NCBI RefSeq assembly: GCF_040183065.1 | Contig: NW_027185501.1 | Coordinates: 1,018,001-1,082,000, forward strand | DNA: 64,000 nucleotides | Reading direction: 5' to 3' | From: Periplaneta americana | Lineage: Eukaryota; Arthropoda; Insecta; Blattodea; Blattidae | Shown here: positions 11,046 to 21,269 of the stretch, piece by piece | Numbering within the stretch: the first letter of the stretch is position 1 | Layout: every line of letters starts with the position of its first letter | The notes under the pieces: generated by a model | Told to the model about the DNA's origin: nothing | The model's input: only the letters and a program-made list of their open reading frames with translations | Database searches by the model: none | Program-made: the position numbers and the translations under genes

Positions 11046-12396
11046 CAATTTTTCCCTCGAAATTATTCAAATCAACTTTACAGGGAGTTATACCTGAAAT
11101 CTTGATTTGCATAATACACGTCACTGTTCGTTAACAGAAAACCACAATTTAAGTCACACGGAGTTAGTGTGCACTGGAAGTTGGATATTTTACGGTTGTC
11201 AGGCCACTTTGAGGTCTGTGTATATAGAGGGAAAAATTGAATCGGTGTCGGTTAGATTTCCCGAGTAGCACAGTGGAAGAGCGTTGGAACGTTAAACCAA
11301 AGGTCCCGGGTTCGATACCCGGCTGCGGAACAATTTTTCCCTCGAAATTATTCAAATCAGCTATACAGGGAGTTATACCTGAAATTTTGATTTGCATAAA
11401 ATACGTCACTGTTCGTTAACAGAAAACCACAATTTAAGTCACACGGAGTTAGTGTGCACTCGAAGTTGGATGCTTGACGGTTGTCAGCCCAATTTGAGTT
11501 CTGTGGATATAGAGGGAAGAATTGGATCGGTGTCGGTTAGAGTTTCCGAGTAGCTCAGTGGTAGAGCGTTGGTACGTTAAACCAAAGGTCCCGGGTTCGA
11601 TACCCGGCTCCGGAACTATTTTTCCCTCGAAATTATTCAAATCAACTTTACAGGGTTTTATACCTGAAATCTTGATTTGCATAATACACGTCACTGTTCG
11701 TTAACAGAAAACCACAATTTAAGTCACACGGAGTTAGTGTGCATTCGAAGTTGGTTGCTTGTCGGTTGTCAGCCCACTTTGAGGTCTGTGGATATAGAGA
11801 AAAAAAATGGATTGGTGTCGGTTAGAGTTCCCGAGTAGTTCAGTGGTAGAGCGTTGGTACGTTAAACCAAAGGTCCCTGGTTCGATACCCGGCTCCGGAA
11901 AAATTTTTCCCTCGAAATTATTCAAATCAACTTTAGAGGGAGTTATACCTGAAATCTTGATTTGCATAATACACGTCACTGTTCGTTAACAGAATACCAC
12001 AATTTAAGTCACACGGAGTTAGTGTGCACTCGAAGTTGGATGCTTGACGGTTGTCAGCCCACTTTGAGGTCTGTGAATATATACGGAAAAATTGGATCGG
12101 TGTCGGTTAGAGTTCCCGAGTAGGTCAGTGGTAGAACGTCGGATGTTAAACCAAAGGTCCCGGGTTCGATAGCCAGCTCCGGAACAATTTTTCCCTCGAA
12201 ATTATTCAAATCATCTTTACAGGGATTTATACCTGAAATCTTGATTTGCACAATACACGTCACTGTTCGTTAACAGAAAACCACAATTTAAGTCACACGG
12301 AGTTAGTGTGCACTCGAAGTTGGATGCTTGACGGTTGTCAGCCCACTTTGAGGTCTGTGGATATAGAGGAAATATTGCATCGGTGTCGGTTAGATT

Positions 12397-12522
12397 TCCC
12401 GAGTAGCTCAGAGGTAGAACGTTGGTACGTTAAAACAAAGGTCCCGGGATCGATACCCGGCCCCGTGGTAGAGCGTTGCTACGTTTAAGCAAAGGTCCCG
12501 GGTTCGATACACGGCTCCGGAA
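12397..12522 (+). tRNA. Fused double tRNA-like core, type D2
   Basis: Repeat A copy 2 partner of 8304 with the same defects, including the broken T run. Confidence 0.68.
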
Positions 12523-13305
12523 CAATTTATCCCTCGAAATTATTCAAATCAACTATACAGTTAGTTATACCTGAAATCTTGATTTGCATAATACACGTCA
12601 CTGTTCGTTAACAGAAAACCACAATTTAAGTCACACGTAGTTAGTGTGCTCTCGAAGTTGAATGCTTGACGGTTGTCAGCCCACTTTGAGGTCTGTGAAT
12701 ATAGAGGGAAAAATTGGATCGGTGTCGGTTAGAGTTCCCGAGTAGCTCAGTGGTAGAGCGTTGGTAAGTTAAACCAAAGGTCCCGGGTTCGATACCAGGA
12801 TCCGGAACAATTTTTCCCTCGAAATTATTCAAATCAACTTTACAGGGAGTTATACCTGAAATCTTGATTTGCATAATACACGTCACTGTTCGTTAACAGA
12901 AAACCACAATTTAAGTCACACGGAGTTAGTGTGCACTCGAAGTTGGATGTTTGACGGTTGTCAGCCCACTTTGAGGTCTGTGGATATAGAGGGAAAAATT
13001 GGATCGGTGTCGGTTAGAGTTCCCGAGTAGCACAGTGGTAGAGCTTTGGTACGTTAAAGCAAAGGTCCCGGGTTCGATTCCCGGCTCCGGAACAATTATC
13101 AAGTCGAAATTATTCAAATCAAATTTAAAGGGAGTTATACCTGAAATCTTGATTTGCATAGTACACGTCACTGTTCGTTAACAGAAAACCACAATTTAAG
13201 TCACACGGAGTTAGTGTGCAGTCGATGTTGGATGCTTGACGGTTGTCAGCCCAATTTGAGGTCTGTGGATATAGAGGGAATAATTGGATCGGTTTTGGTT
13301 AGAGT

Positions 13306-13375
13306 TCCCGAGTAGTCAGAGGTAAAGGGTTGGACGTTAAACCAAAGGTCCTGGGTTCGATACCCAGCTCCGGAA
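13306..13375 (+). tRNA. Degraded tRNA-like core, repeat A copy 2 partner of 9213
   Basis: It carries the same changes as the copy 4093 bp upstream: compensated T50-A64 and shortened D and anticodon arms. It is not an independent event. Confidence 0.5.
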
Positions 13376-15013
13376 CAATTTTTCCCTCGAAATTATTCAA
13401 ATCAACTTTACAGAGAGTTATACCTGAAATCTTGATTTGCATAATACACGTCACTGTTCGTTAACAGAAAACCACAATTTAAGTCACACGGAGTTAGTGT
13501 GCACTCGAAGTAGAAAGCTTGACGGTTGTCAGCCCGCTTTGAGTTCTGTGGATATAGAGGGAAAAATTGGATCGGTGTCGGTAACAGTTCCCGAGTAGCT
13601 CAGTGGTAGAGTTTTGGTACGTTAAACCAAAGGTCCCGGGTTCGATACCCGGCTCCGGAACAATTTTTCTCTCGAAATTATTCAAATCAACTTTACAGGG
13701 AGTTATACCTGAAATTTTGAATTGCATAATACACGTCACTGTTCGTTAACAGAAAACCACAATTTAAGTCACACTGGTTTAGTGTGCACTCGAAGTTGGA
13801 TGCTTGACGGTTGTCAGCCCAATTTGAGGTCTGTGGATATAGATTCAAACATTGGATCGGTGTCGGTTGGAGTCCCCGAGTAGCTCAGTGGTAGGGAGTT
13901 GGTACGTTAAACCAAAGGTCCCGGGTTCGATACCCGGCTCCGGAACAATTTTTCCCTCGAAATTATTCAAATCAACTTTACAGGGAGTTATACCTGAAAT
14001 CTTGATTTGCATAATACACGTCACTGTTCATTAACAGAAAACCACAATTTAAGTCACACGGATTTAGTGTGCACTCGAAGTTAAATGCTTGACGGTTGTC
14101 AGCCCACTTTGAGTTCTGTGGAAATAGAGGGAAAAATTGGATCGGTGTCAGTTAGAGTTCCCGAGTAGCTCAGTGGTAGAGCGTTGTTACGTTAAACCAA
14201 AGGTCCCGGGTTCGATAACCGGCTCCGGAACAATTTTTCCCTCGAAATTATTCAAAACCAACTTTACAGGGAGTTATACCTGAAATCTTGATTTGCATAA
14301 TACACGTCACTGTTCGTTAACAGAAAACCACAATTTAAGTCACACGGAGTTAGTGTGCACTGGAAGTTGGGTATTTTACGGTTGTCAGCCCACTTTGAGG
14401 TCTGTGTATATAGAGGGAAAAATTGAATCTGTGTCGGTTAGATTTCCCGAGTAGCTCAGTGGAAGAGCGTTGGAACGTTAAACCAAAGGTCCCGGGTTCG
14501 ATATCCGGCTCCGGAACAATTTTTCCCTCGAAATTATTCAAATCAACTTTACAGGGATTTATACCTGAAATCTTGATTTGCATAATACACGTCACTGTTC
14601 GTTAACAGAAAACCACAATTTAAGTCACACGGAGTTAGTGTGCACTCGAAGTTGGATGCTTGACGGTTGTCAGCCCACTTTGAGGTCTGTGGATATAGAG
14701 GGAAAAATTGGATCGGTGTCGGTGAGAGTTCCCGAGTAGCTCAGTGGTAGATCGTTGGTACGTTAAACCAAAGGTCCCGGGTTCGATACCCGGCTCCGGA
14801 ACAATATATCCCTCGAAATTATTCAAATCAACTTTACAGGGAGTTATACCTGAAATCTTGATTTGCATAATACACGTCACTGTTCGTTAACAGAAAACCA
14901 CAATTTAAGTCACACGGAGTTTGTGTGCACTCGAAGTTGGATGCTTGACGGTTGTCAGCCCACTTTGAGGACTGTGGATATAGAGGATATATTGGATCGC
15001 TGTCGATTAGAGT

Positions 15014-15138
15014 TCCCGAGTAGCTCAGTGGTAGAGCGTTGGTACGTTAAACCAAAGGTCCCGGGATCGATACCCGACCACGTGGTAGAGCGTTGCTACG
15101 TTAAACCAAGGTCCCGGGTTCGATACCCGGCTCCGGAA
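15014..15138 (+). tRNA. Fused double tRNA-like core, type D1
   Basis: Repeat A copy 2 partner of 10921, identical as far as I compared, and again preceded by a unit without T5 (14730). Confidence 0.72.
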
Positions 15139-16490
15139 CAATTTTTCCCTCGAAATTATTCAAATCAACTTTACAGGGAGTTATACCTGAAATCTTGATT
15201 TGCATAATACACGTCACTGTTCGTTAACAGAAAACCACAATTTAAGTCACACGGAGTTAGTGTGCACTGGAAGTTGGATATTTTACGGTTGTCAGGCCAC
15301 TTTGAGGTCTGTGTATATAGAGGGAAAAATTGAATCGGTGTCGGTTAGATTTCCCGAGTAGCACAGTGGAAGAGCGTTGGAACGTTAAACCAAAGGTCCC
15401 GGGTTCGATACCCGGCTGCGGAACAATTTTTCCCTCGAAATTATTCAAATCAGCTATACAGGGAGTTATACCTGAAATTTTGATTTGCATAAAATACGTC
15501 ACTGTTCGTTAACAGAAAACCACAATTTAAGTCACACGGAGTTAGTGTGCACTCGAAGTTGGATGCTTGACGGTTGTCAGCCCAATTTGAGTTCTGTGGA
15601 TATAGAGGGAAGAATTGGATCGGTGTCGGTTAGAGTTTCCGAGTAGCTCAGTGGTAGAGCGTTGGTACGTTAAACCAAAGGTCCCGGGTTCGATACCCGG
15701 CTCCGGAACTATTTTTCCCTCGAAATTATTCAAATCAACTTTACAGGGTTTTATACCTGAAATCTTGATTTGCATAATACACGTCACTGTTCGTTAACAG
15801 AAAACCACAATTTAAGTCACACGGAGTTAGTGTGCATTCGAAGTTGGTTGCTTGTCGGTTGTCAGCCCACTTTGAGGTCTGTGGATATAGAGAAAAAAAA
15901 TGGATTGGTGTCGGTTAGAGTTCCCGAGTAGTTCAGTGGTAGAGCGTTGGTACGTTAAACCAAAGGTCCCTGGTTCGATACCCGGCTCCGGAAAAATTTT
16001 TCCCTCGAAATTATTCAAATCAACTTTAGAGGGAGTTATACCTGAAATCTTGATTTGCATAATACACGTCACTGTTCGTTAACAGAATACCACAATTTAA
16101 GTCACACGGAGTTAGTGTGCACTCGAAGTTGGATGCTTGACGGTTGTCAGCCCACTTTGAGGTCTGTGAATATATACGGAAAAATTGGATCGGTGTCGGT
16201 TAGAGTTCCCGAGTAGGTCAGTGGTAGAACGTCGGATGTTAAACCAAAGGTCCCGGGTTCGATAGCCAGCTCCGGAACAATTTTTCCCTCGAAATTATTC
16301 AAATCATCTTTACAGGGATTTATACCTGAAATCTTGATTTGCACAATACACGTCACTGTTCGTTAACAGAAAACCACAATTTAAGTCACACGGAGTTAGT
16401 GTGTACTCGAAGTTGAAAGCCTGACGGTTGTTAGCGCACTTTGAGGTCTGTGGATACAGAGGGAAAAATTGGATAGGTGTCGGTTAGAGT

Positions 16491-16562
16491 TCCCGAGTAG
16501 CTCAGTGGTAGAGCGTTGGTACGTTAAACCAAAGGTCCCGTGTTCGATACACGGCTCCGGAA
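16491..16562 (+). tRNA. tRNA-like core with compensated T-stem pair 52-62
   Basis: Apart from the T52-A62 pair (CCGTG-TTCGATA-CACGG) the core is consensus, with A box intact and T5 after AACAA. The B box becomes GTTCGATACAC-like and may bind TFIIIC less well. Units 7735 and 22053 carry only the first half of this change. Confidence 0.62.
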
Positions 16563-17059
16563 CAATTTTTCCCTCGAAATTATAAAAATCAACATTACAG
16601 GGAGTTATACCTGAAATCTTGTTTTGCATAATACACGTCACTGTTCGTAAACAGAAAACCACAATTTAAGTTACACGGAGTTAGTGTGCACTCGAAGTTT
16701 GATGCTAGACGGTTGTCAGCCCAATTTGAGGTCTGTATATATAGGGGAAAAAATTGGATCGGTGTCGGTTAGAGTTCCCGAGTAGTATAGTGGTAGAGCG
16801 TTGGTACGTTAAACCAAAGGTCCCGGGTTCGATACCCGTCTCCGGAACAATTTTTCCCTCGAAATTATTCAAATCAACTTTACAGGGAGTTATACCTGAA
16901 ATCTTGTTTTGCATAATACATGTCTCTGTTCGTTAACAGAAAACCACAATTTAAGTCACACGGAGTTAGTGTGCACTCGAAGTTCGATGCTTGACGGTTG
17001 TCAGCTCACTTTGAGGTCTGTGGATATAGAGGAAATATTGGATCTGTGTCGGTTAGAGT

Positions 17060-17185
17060 TCCCGAGTAGCTCAGAGGTAGAGCGTTGGTACGTTAAAACA
17101 AAGGTCCCGGGATCGATACCCGGCCCCGTGGTAGAGCGTTGCTACGTTAAAGCAAAGGTTCCGGGTTCGATACCCGGCTCCGGAA
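17060..17185 (+). tRNA. Fused double tRNA-like core, type D2
   Basis: Counterpart of 2498 at offset 14562 bp, differing by GGATCTGTGTCGG upstream and GGTCCCGGGATCG in the first T arm. Confidence 0.7.
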
Positions 17186-18251
17186 CAATTTTTCCCTCGA
17201 AATTATTCAAATCAACTTTACAGTTAGTTATACCTGAAATCTTGATTTGCATAATACACGTCACTGTTCGTTAACAGAAAACCAAAATTTAAGTCACACG
17301 TAGTTAGTGTGTTCTCGAAGTTGGATGCTTGACGGTTGTCAGACCACTTTGAGGTCTGTGAATATAGAGGGAAAAATTGGATCGGTGTCGGTTAGAGTTC
17401 CCGAGTAGCTCAGTGGTAGAGCGTTGGTAAGTTAAACCAAAGGTCCCGGGTTCGATACCAGGCTCCGGAACAATTTTTCCCTCGAAATTATTCAAATCAA
17501 CTTTACAGGGAGTTATACCTGAAATCTTGATTTGCATAATACACGTCACTGTTCGTTAACAGAAAGCCACAATTTAAGTCAAACGGAGTTAGTGTGCACT
17601 CGAAGTTGGATGCTTGACGGTTGTCAGCCCAATTTGATGTCAGTGGAAATAGAGGGAAAAATTGGATCGGTGTCGGTTACAGTTCCCAAGTAGCTCAGTG
17701 GTAGAGCGTTGGTACGTTAAACCAACGTTTCCGGGTTCGATATCCGGCTCCGGAACAATTTTTCCCTCGAAATTATTCAAATCAACTTTACAGGGATTTA
17801 TACCTGAAATCTTGATTTGCATAATACAGTCACTGTTCGTTAACAGGAAACCACAATTTAAGTCACACGGAGTTAGTGTGCACTCGAAGTTGGATGCTTG
17901 ACGGTTGTCAGCCCACTTTGAGGTCTGTGGATATAGAGGGAAAAATTGGATCGGTGTCGGTGAGAGTTCTCAAGTAGCTCAGTGGTAGAGCTTTGGTACG
18001 TTAAACCAAAGGTCCCGGGTTCGATACCCGGCTCCGGAACAATATTTCCCTCGAAATTATTCAAATCAACTTTACAGGGAATTAAACGAGAAATCTTGAT
18101 TTGCATAATACACGTCACTGTTCGTTTACAGAAAACCACAATTTAAGTCACACGGAGTTTGTGTGCACTCGAAGTTGGATGCTTGACGGTTGTCAGCCCA
18201 CTTTGAGGACTGTGGATATAGATGAAATATTGGATCAGTGTCGGTTAGAGT

Positions 18252-18376
18252 TCCCGAGTAGCTCAGTGGTAGAGCGTTGGTACGTTAAACCAAAGGTCCC
18301 GGCATCGATACCCGACACCGTGGTAGAGCGTTGCTACGTTAAACCAAGGTCCCGGGTTCGATACCCGGCTCCGGAA
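18252..18376 (+). tRNA. Fused double tRNA-like core, type D1 variant
   Basis: The first T arm reads CGGCATCGATACCCGAC and the junction is CACCGTGGTAGAGCG. The preceding unit 17968 ends AACAATATTTCCC, with only T3. Confidence 0.7.
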
Positions 18377-18589
18377 CAATTTTTCCCTCGAAATTATTCA
18401 AATCAACTTTACAGGGAGTTATACCTGAAATCTTGATTTGCAAAATACAAGTCACTGTTCGTTAACAGAAAACCACAATTTAAGTCACACGGAGTTAGTG
18501 TGCACTCGAAGTTGGATGCTTGACTGTTGTCAGCCCAATTTGAGTTCTGTGAATATAGAGGGAAGAATTGGATCGGTGTCGGTTAGAGT

Positions 18590-18661
18590 TCCCGAGTAGC
18601 TCAGTGGTAGAGCGTTGGTACGTTAAACCAAAGGTCCCGGGTTCGATACCCGGCTCCGGAA
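18590..18661 (+). tRNA. Exact-consensus tRNA-like core
   Basis: A complete set of elements: A box 18597-18607, B box 18640-18650, T5 18665-18669, octamer 18721-18728. The spacer hairpin is altered to CTGTTCTTTAACAG. Confidence 0.7.
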
Positions 18662-20582
18662 CAATTTTTCCCTCGAAATTATTCAAATCAACTTTACAGG
18701 GATTTATACCTGAAATCTTGATTTGCATAATACACGTCACTGTTCTTTAACAGAAAACAACAATTTAAGTCACACGGAGTTAGTTTGCATTCGAAGTTGG
18801 ATGCTTGACGGTTGTCAGCCCACTTTGAGGTCTGTGGATACAGAGGGAAAAATTGGATTAGTGTCGGTTAGAGTACCCGAGTAGCTCTGTGGTAGAGCGT
18901 TGGTACGTTAAACCAAAGGTCCCGGGTTCGATACCCGGCTCCGGAACTATTTTTCCCTCGAAATTATTCAAATCAACTTTACAGGGTTTTATACCTGAAA
19001 TCTTGATTTGCATAATACACGTCACTGTTCGTTAACAGAATACCACAATTTAAGTCACACGGAGTTAGTGTGCACTCGAAGTTGGATGCTTGACGGTTGT
19101 CAGCCCACTTTGAGGTCTGTGGATATAGAGAAAAATATTGGATTGGTGTCGGTTAGAGTTCCCGAGTAGTTCAGTGGTAGAGCGTTGGTACGTTAAACCA
19201 AAAGTCCCTGGTTCGATACCCGGCTCCGGAACAATTTTTCCCTCGAAATTATTCAAATCAACTTTAGAGGGAGTTATACCTGAAATCTTGATTTGCATAA
19301 TACACGTCACTGTTCGTTAACAGAATACCACAATTTAAGTCACACGGAGTTAGTGTGCACTCGAAGTTGGATGCTTGACGGTTGTCAGCCCACTTTGAGG
19401 TCTGTGAATATATACGGAAAGATTGGATCGGTGTCGGTTAGAGTTCCCGAGTAGGTCAGTGGTAGAACGTTGGATGTTAAACCAAAGGTCCCGGGTTCGA
19501 TAGCCAGCTCCGGAACAATTTTTCCCTCGAAATTATTCAAATCAACTTTACAGTTAGTTATACCTGAAATCTTGATACACGTCACTGTTCGTTAACAGAA
19601 AACCACAATTTAAGTCACACGGAGTTCGTGTGCACTCGAAGTTGGATGCTTGTCGGTTGTCAGCCCACTTTGAGGTCTGTGTATATAGAGGGAAAAATTG
19701 GATCGGTGTCGGATAGAGTTCCCGAGTAGCACAGTGGTAGAGCGTTGGTACGTTAAACCAAAGGTCCCGGGTTCGATACCCGGCTCCGGAACAATTTTTC
19801 CCTCGAAATTATTCAAATCAACTTTACAGGGAGTTATACCTGAAATCTTGATTTGCGTAATATACGTCAATGTTCGTTAACAGAAAACCACAATTTAAGT
19901 CACACTGAGTTAGTGTGCACTCGAAGTTGCATGCTTGACGGTTGTCAGCCCACTTTGAGGTCTGTGGATATAGAGGGAAAAATTGCATCGGTGTCGGTTA
20001 GAGTTCCTGAGTAGCTCAGTGGTAGAGCGTTGGTACGTTAAACCATAAGTCCCGGGTTCGATACCCGGCTCCGGAACAATTTTTCCCTCGAAATTAGTCA
20101 AATCGTCTTTACAGGGAGTTATACCTGAAATCTTGATTTGCATAATACTCGTCACTGTTCGTTAACAGAAAACCACAATTTAACTCACACGGAGTTAGTG
20201 TGCACTCGAAGATGCATGATTGACGGTTGTCAGCCCACTTTGAGGCCTGTCTATATGGAGGGAAAAATTGGATCGGTGTCGGTTAGAGTTCCCGAGTAGC
20301 ACAGTCGTAGAGCGTTGGTACGTTAAACCAAAGGTCCCGGGTTAAATACCCGGCTCCGGAATAATTTTTCCCTCGAAATTATTCAAATCAACTTTACAGG
20401 GAGTTATACCTGAAATCTTGATTTGCATAATACACGTCACTGTTCGTTAACAGAAAACCACAATTTTAGGTCACACGGAGTTAGTGTGCACTCGAAGTTG
20501 GATGCTTGACGGTTGTCAGCCCACTTTGAAATCTGTGGATATAGAGGGAAAAATTGGATCGGTGTCGGTTAGAGTTCCCGAG

Positions 20583-20593
20583 TAGCTCAGTGG
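20583..20593 (+). promoter_or_regulatory. Pol III A box (reference unit)
   Basis: TAGCTCAGTGG matches the eukaryotic A-box pattern TRGCNNAGTNGG and covers tRNA positions 8-19. Most units keep it. Common variants are TAGCACAGTGG (8928, 19720), TAGTTCAGTGG (1360), TAGGTCAGTGG (1645, 12114) and TAGTATAGTGG (2214, 6878, 8020, 16776). Confidence 0.8.
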
Positions 20594-20625
20594 TAGAGCG
20601 TTGGTACGTTAAACCAAAGGTCCCG

Positions 20626-20636
20626 GGTTCGATACC
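20626..20636 (+). promoter_or_regulatory. Pol III B box (reference unit)
   Basis: GGTTCGATACC matches the B-box consensus GGTTCGANNCC and forms part of the T arm. It lies 43 bp after the start of the A box, a normal tRNA spacing. Some unit classes have a damaged B box: GGTACGATACC (24375 class), GGCTTCGATATCC (40519 class) and GGATCGATACC in the first half of many double units. Confidence 0.8.
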
Positions 20637-20650
20637 CGGCTCCGGAATAA

Positions 20651-20655
20651 TTTTT
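20651..20655 (+). terminator. Pol III T5 terminator (reference unit)
   Basis: A run of five T lies four bases after the tRNA-like 3' end (GGAATAATTTTTCCC). T4 or longer on the non-template strand is the usual Pol III stop. It is the only T run of four or more in the consensus unit. Most units have T5 or T6, but several lack it (10637, 14730, 20861, 3407, 8928, 31588 classes). Confidence 0.7.
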
Positions 20656-20706
20656 CCCTCGAAATTATTCAAATCAACTTTACAGGGAGTTATACCTGAA
20701 ATCTTG

Positions 20707-20714
20707 ATTTGCAT
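20707..20714 (+). promoter_or_regulatory. Perfect octamer ATTTGCAT in spacer (reference unit)
   Basis: ATTTGCAT is the reverse complement of ATGCAAAT, the POU-domain octamer. It sits about 60 bp after the tRNA-like end and is retained in most units. The sequence match is certain; a regulatory role is unproven and could be coincidental in a homogenised satellite. Variants include GTTTTGCAT, ATTTGCGT, ATTTGCAC and ATTAGCAT. The motif is deleted in four units (near 19575, 22185, 26495 and 59760). Confidence 0.35.
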
Positions 20715-20725
20715 AATACACGTCA

Positions 20726-20739
20726 CTGTTCGTTAACAG
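20726..20739 (+). other. Short spacer hairpin CTGTT-CGTT-AACAG
   Basis: A five-base-pair stem with a four-base loop, present in most spacers. Variants mostly alter the loop (CTTT in some) or one arm (CTGTCGTTAACAG in the units that also lost the octamer, TTGTTCGTTAACTG-like in others). Function unknown. Confidence 0.4.
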
Positions 20740-20756
20740 AAAACCACAATTTAAGT

Positions 20757-20773
20757 CACACGGAGTTAGTGTG
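20757..20773 (+). other. Short spacer hairpin CACAC-N7-GTGTG
   Basis: CACAC and GTGTG flank the seven-base loop GGAGTTA. It recurs in nearly every unit just after CACAATTTAAGT. Together with the preceding hairpin it gives the spacer two small palindromic elements within about 50 bp. No function can be assigned. Confidence 0.35.
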
Positions 20774-20860
20774 CACTCGAAGTTGCATGCTTGACGGTTG
20801 TCAGCCTACTTAAAGGCCTGTGTATATGGAGGGAAAAATTGGATCGGTGTCGGTGAGAGT

Positions 20861-20932
20861 TCCCGAGTAGCTCAGTGGTAGAGCGTTGGTACGTTAAACC
20901 AAAGGTCCCGGGTTCGATACCCGGCTCCGGAA
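20861..20932 (+). tRNA. Exact-consensus tRNA-like core without terminator
   Basis: The core is consensus, but the downstream T run is replaced by AACAATATATCCC. Pol III would be expected to read into the double unit 21145. The upstream region is the variant GTGTATATGGAGGG. Confidence 0.68.
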
Positions 20933-21144
20933 CAATATATCCCTCGAAATTATTCAAATCAACTTTACAGGGAGTTATACCTGAAATCTTGATTTGCATA
21001 ATACACGTCACTGTTCGTTAACAGAAAACCACAATTTAAGTCACACGGAGTGTGTGTGCACTCGAAGTTGGATGCTTGACGGTTGTCAGCCCACTTTGAG
21101 GACTGTGGATATAGAGGATATATTGGATCGGTGTCGATTAGAGT

Positions 21145-21269
21145 TCCCGAGTAGCTCAGTGGTAGAGCGTTGGTATGTTAAACCAAAGGTCCCGGGATCG
21201 ATACCCGACCACGTGGTAGAGCGTTGCTACGTTAAACCAAGGTCCCGGGATCGATACCCGGCTCCGGAA
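21145..21269 (+). tRNA. Fused double tRNA-like core, type D1
   Basis: The first anticodon loop is ATGTTAA (U33). Both T loops read ATCGATA, so neither B box matches consensus fully. It follows the terminator-less unit 20861. Confidence 0.7.

Larger units (their letters stand above)
8153..12245 (+). repeat. Higher-order repeat A, copy 1 (4093 bp, 14 units)
   Basis: Cores start at 8304 (double), 8643, 8928, 9213, 9496, 9781, 10066, 10352, 10637, 10921 (double), 11259, 11544, 11829 and 12114. The next block repeats this order at a constant offset of 4093 bp with the same private variants, for example GAGTAGTCAGAGG in unit 9213 and TAGATCG in unit 10637. The edges are placed to within about 100 bp because neighbouring monomers are alike. 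The one difference I noted is near the left edge (CACGTCTCTG here, CACGTCACTG in copy 2). Confidence 0.92.
12246..16338 (+). repeat. Higher-order repeat A, copy 2 (4093 bp, 14 units)
   Basis: Cores start at 12397 (double), 12736, 13021, 13306, 13589, 13874, 14159, 14445, 14730, 15014 (double), 15352, 15637, 15922 and 16207. Each lies exactly 4093 bp after its partner in copy 1. Conceptual translations of paired units are identical throughout, so the duplication is very recent, or the two copies were recently homogenised or duplicated in assembly. The rightmost units (15014-16207) also resemble 167-1645 at the window start, but less closely. Confidence 0.92.
20576..20647 (+). tRNA. Reference consensus tRNA-like core, anticodon GTT
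   Basis: This exact-consensus copy folds as a cloverleaf. Acceptor TCCCGAG pairs with CTCCGGA except C4-C69. U8 and A9 are followed by D stem GCTC/GAGC with loop AGTGGTA. The anticodon stem is TTGGT/ACCAA with loop ACGTTAA (C33, anticodon G34 T35 T36). The variable loop is AGGTC, the T stem CCGGG/CCCGG and the T loop TTCGATA, with A73 last. Tertiary partners expected in tRNA are present: U8-A14, G15-C48, G18G19 with T55C56, G53-C61 and T54-A58. No CCA is encoded, as usual for eukaryotic genes. GTT would decode Asn codons, but C33, A73 and the acceptor mismatch make a working tRNA-Asn doubtful. It could be a tRNA-derived Pol III RNA or satellite element. Confidence 0.72.
16339..21269 (+). repeat. 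Array segment 4: 17 mixed units
   Basis: Cores start at 16491, 16776, 17060 (double), 17399, 17684, 17968, 18252 (double), 18590, 18875, 19160, 19445, 19720, 20005, 20290, 20576, 20861 and 21145 (double). Units 16491-17399 match 1930-2837 (offset about 14562). Units 18252-19445 are a diverged relative of 15014-16207 with different unit gains and losses. This segment therefore connects the older left flank with repeat A. Unit 19720 lies after a spacer that has lost the ATTTGCAT motif. Units 18590, 20576 and 20861 have exact-consensus cores. Confidence 0.9.

Noticed and set aside
20715..20780. A second, decayed tRNA in the spacer (CTGTTCGTTAACAGAAAACC resembles an anticodon arm)
   Set aside because: There is no A box, B box, D arm or T arm around it, and the resemblance is limited to one short hairpin.
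21019..21024. Palindromic hexamers in each spacer (such as GTTAAC and GTGCAC) as protein-binding sites
   Set aside because: Hexamer palindromes occur often by chance and are repeated here only because the unit is repeated.
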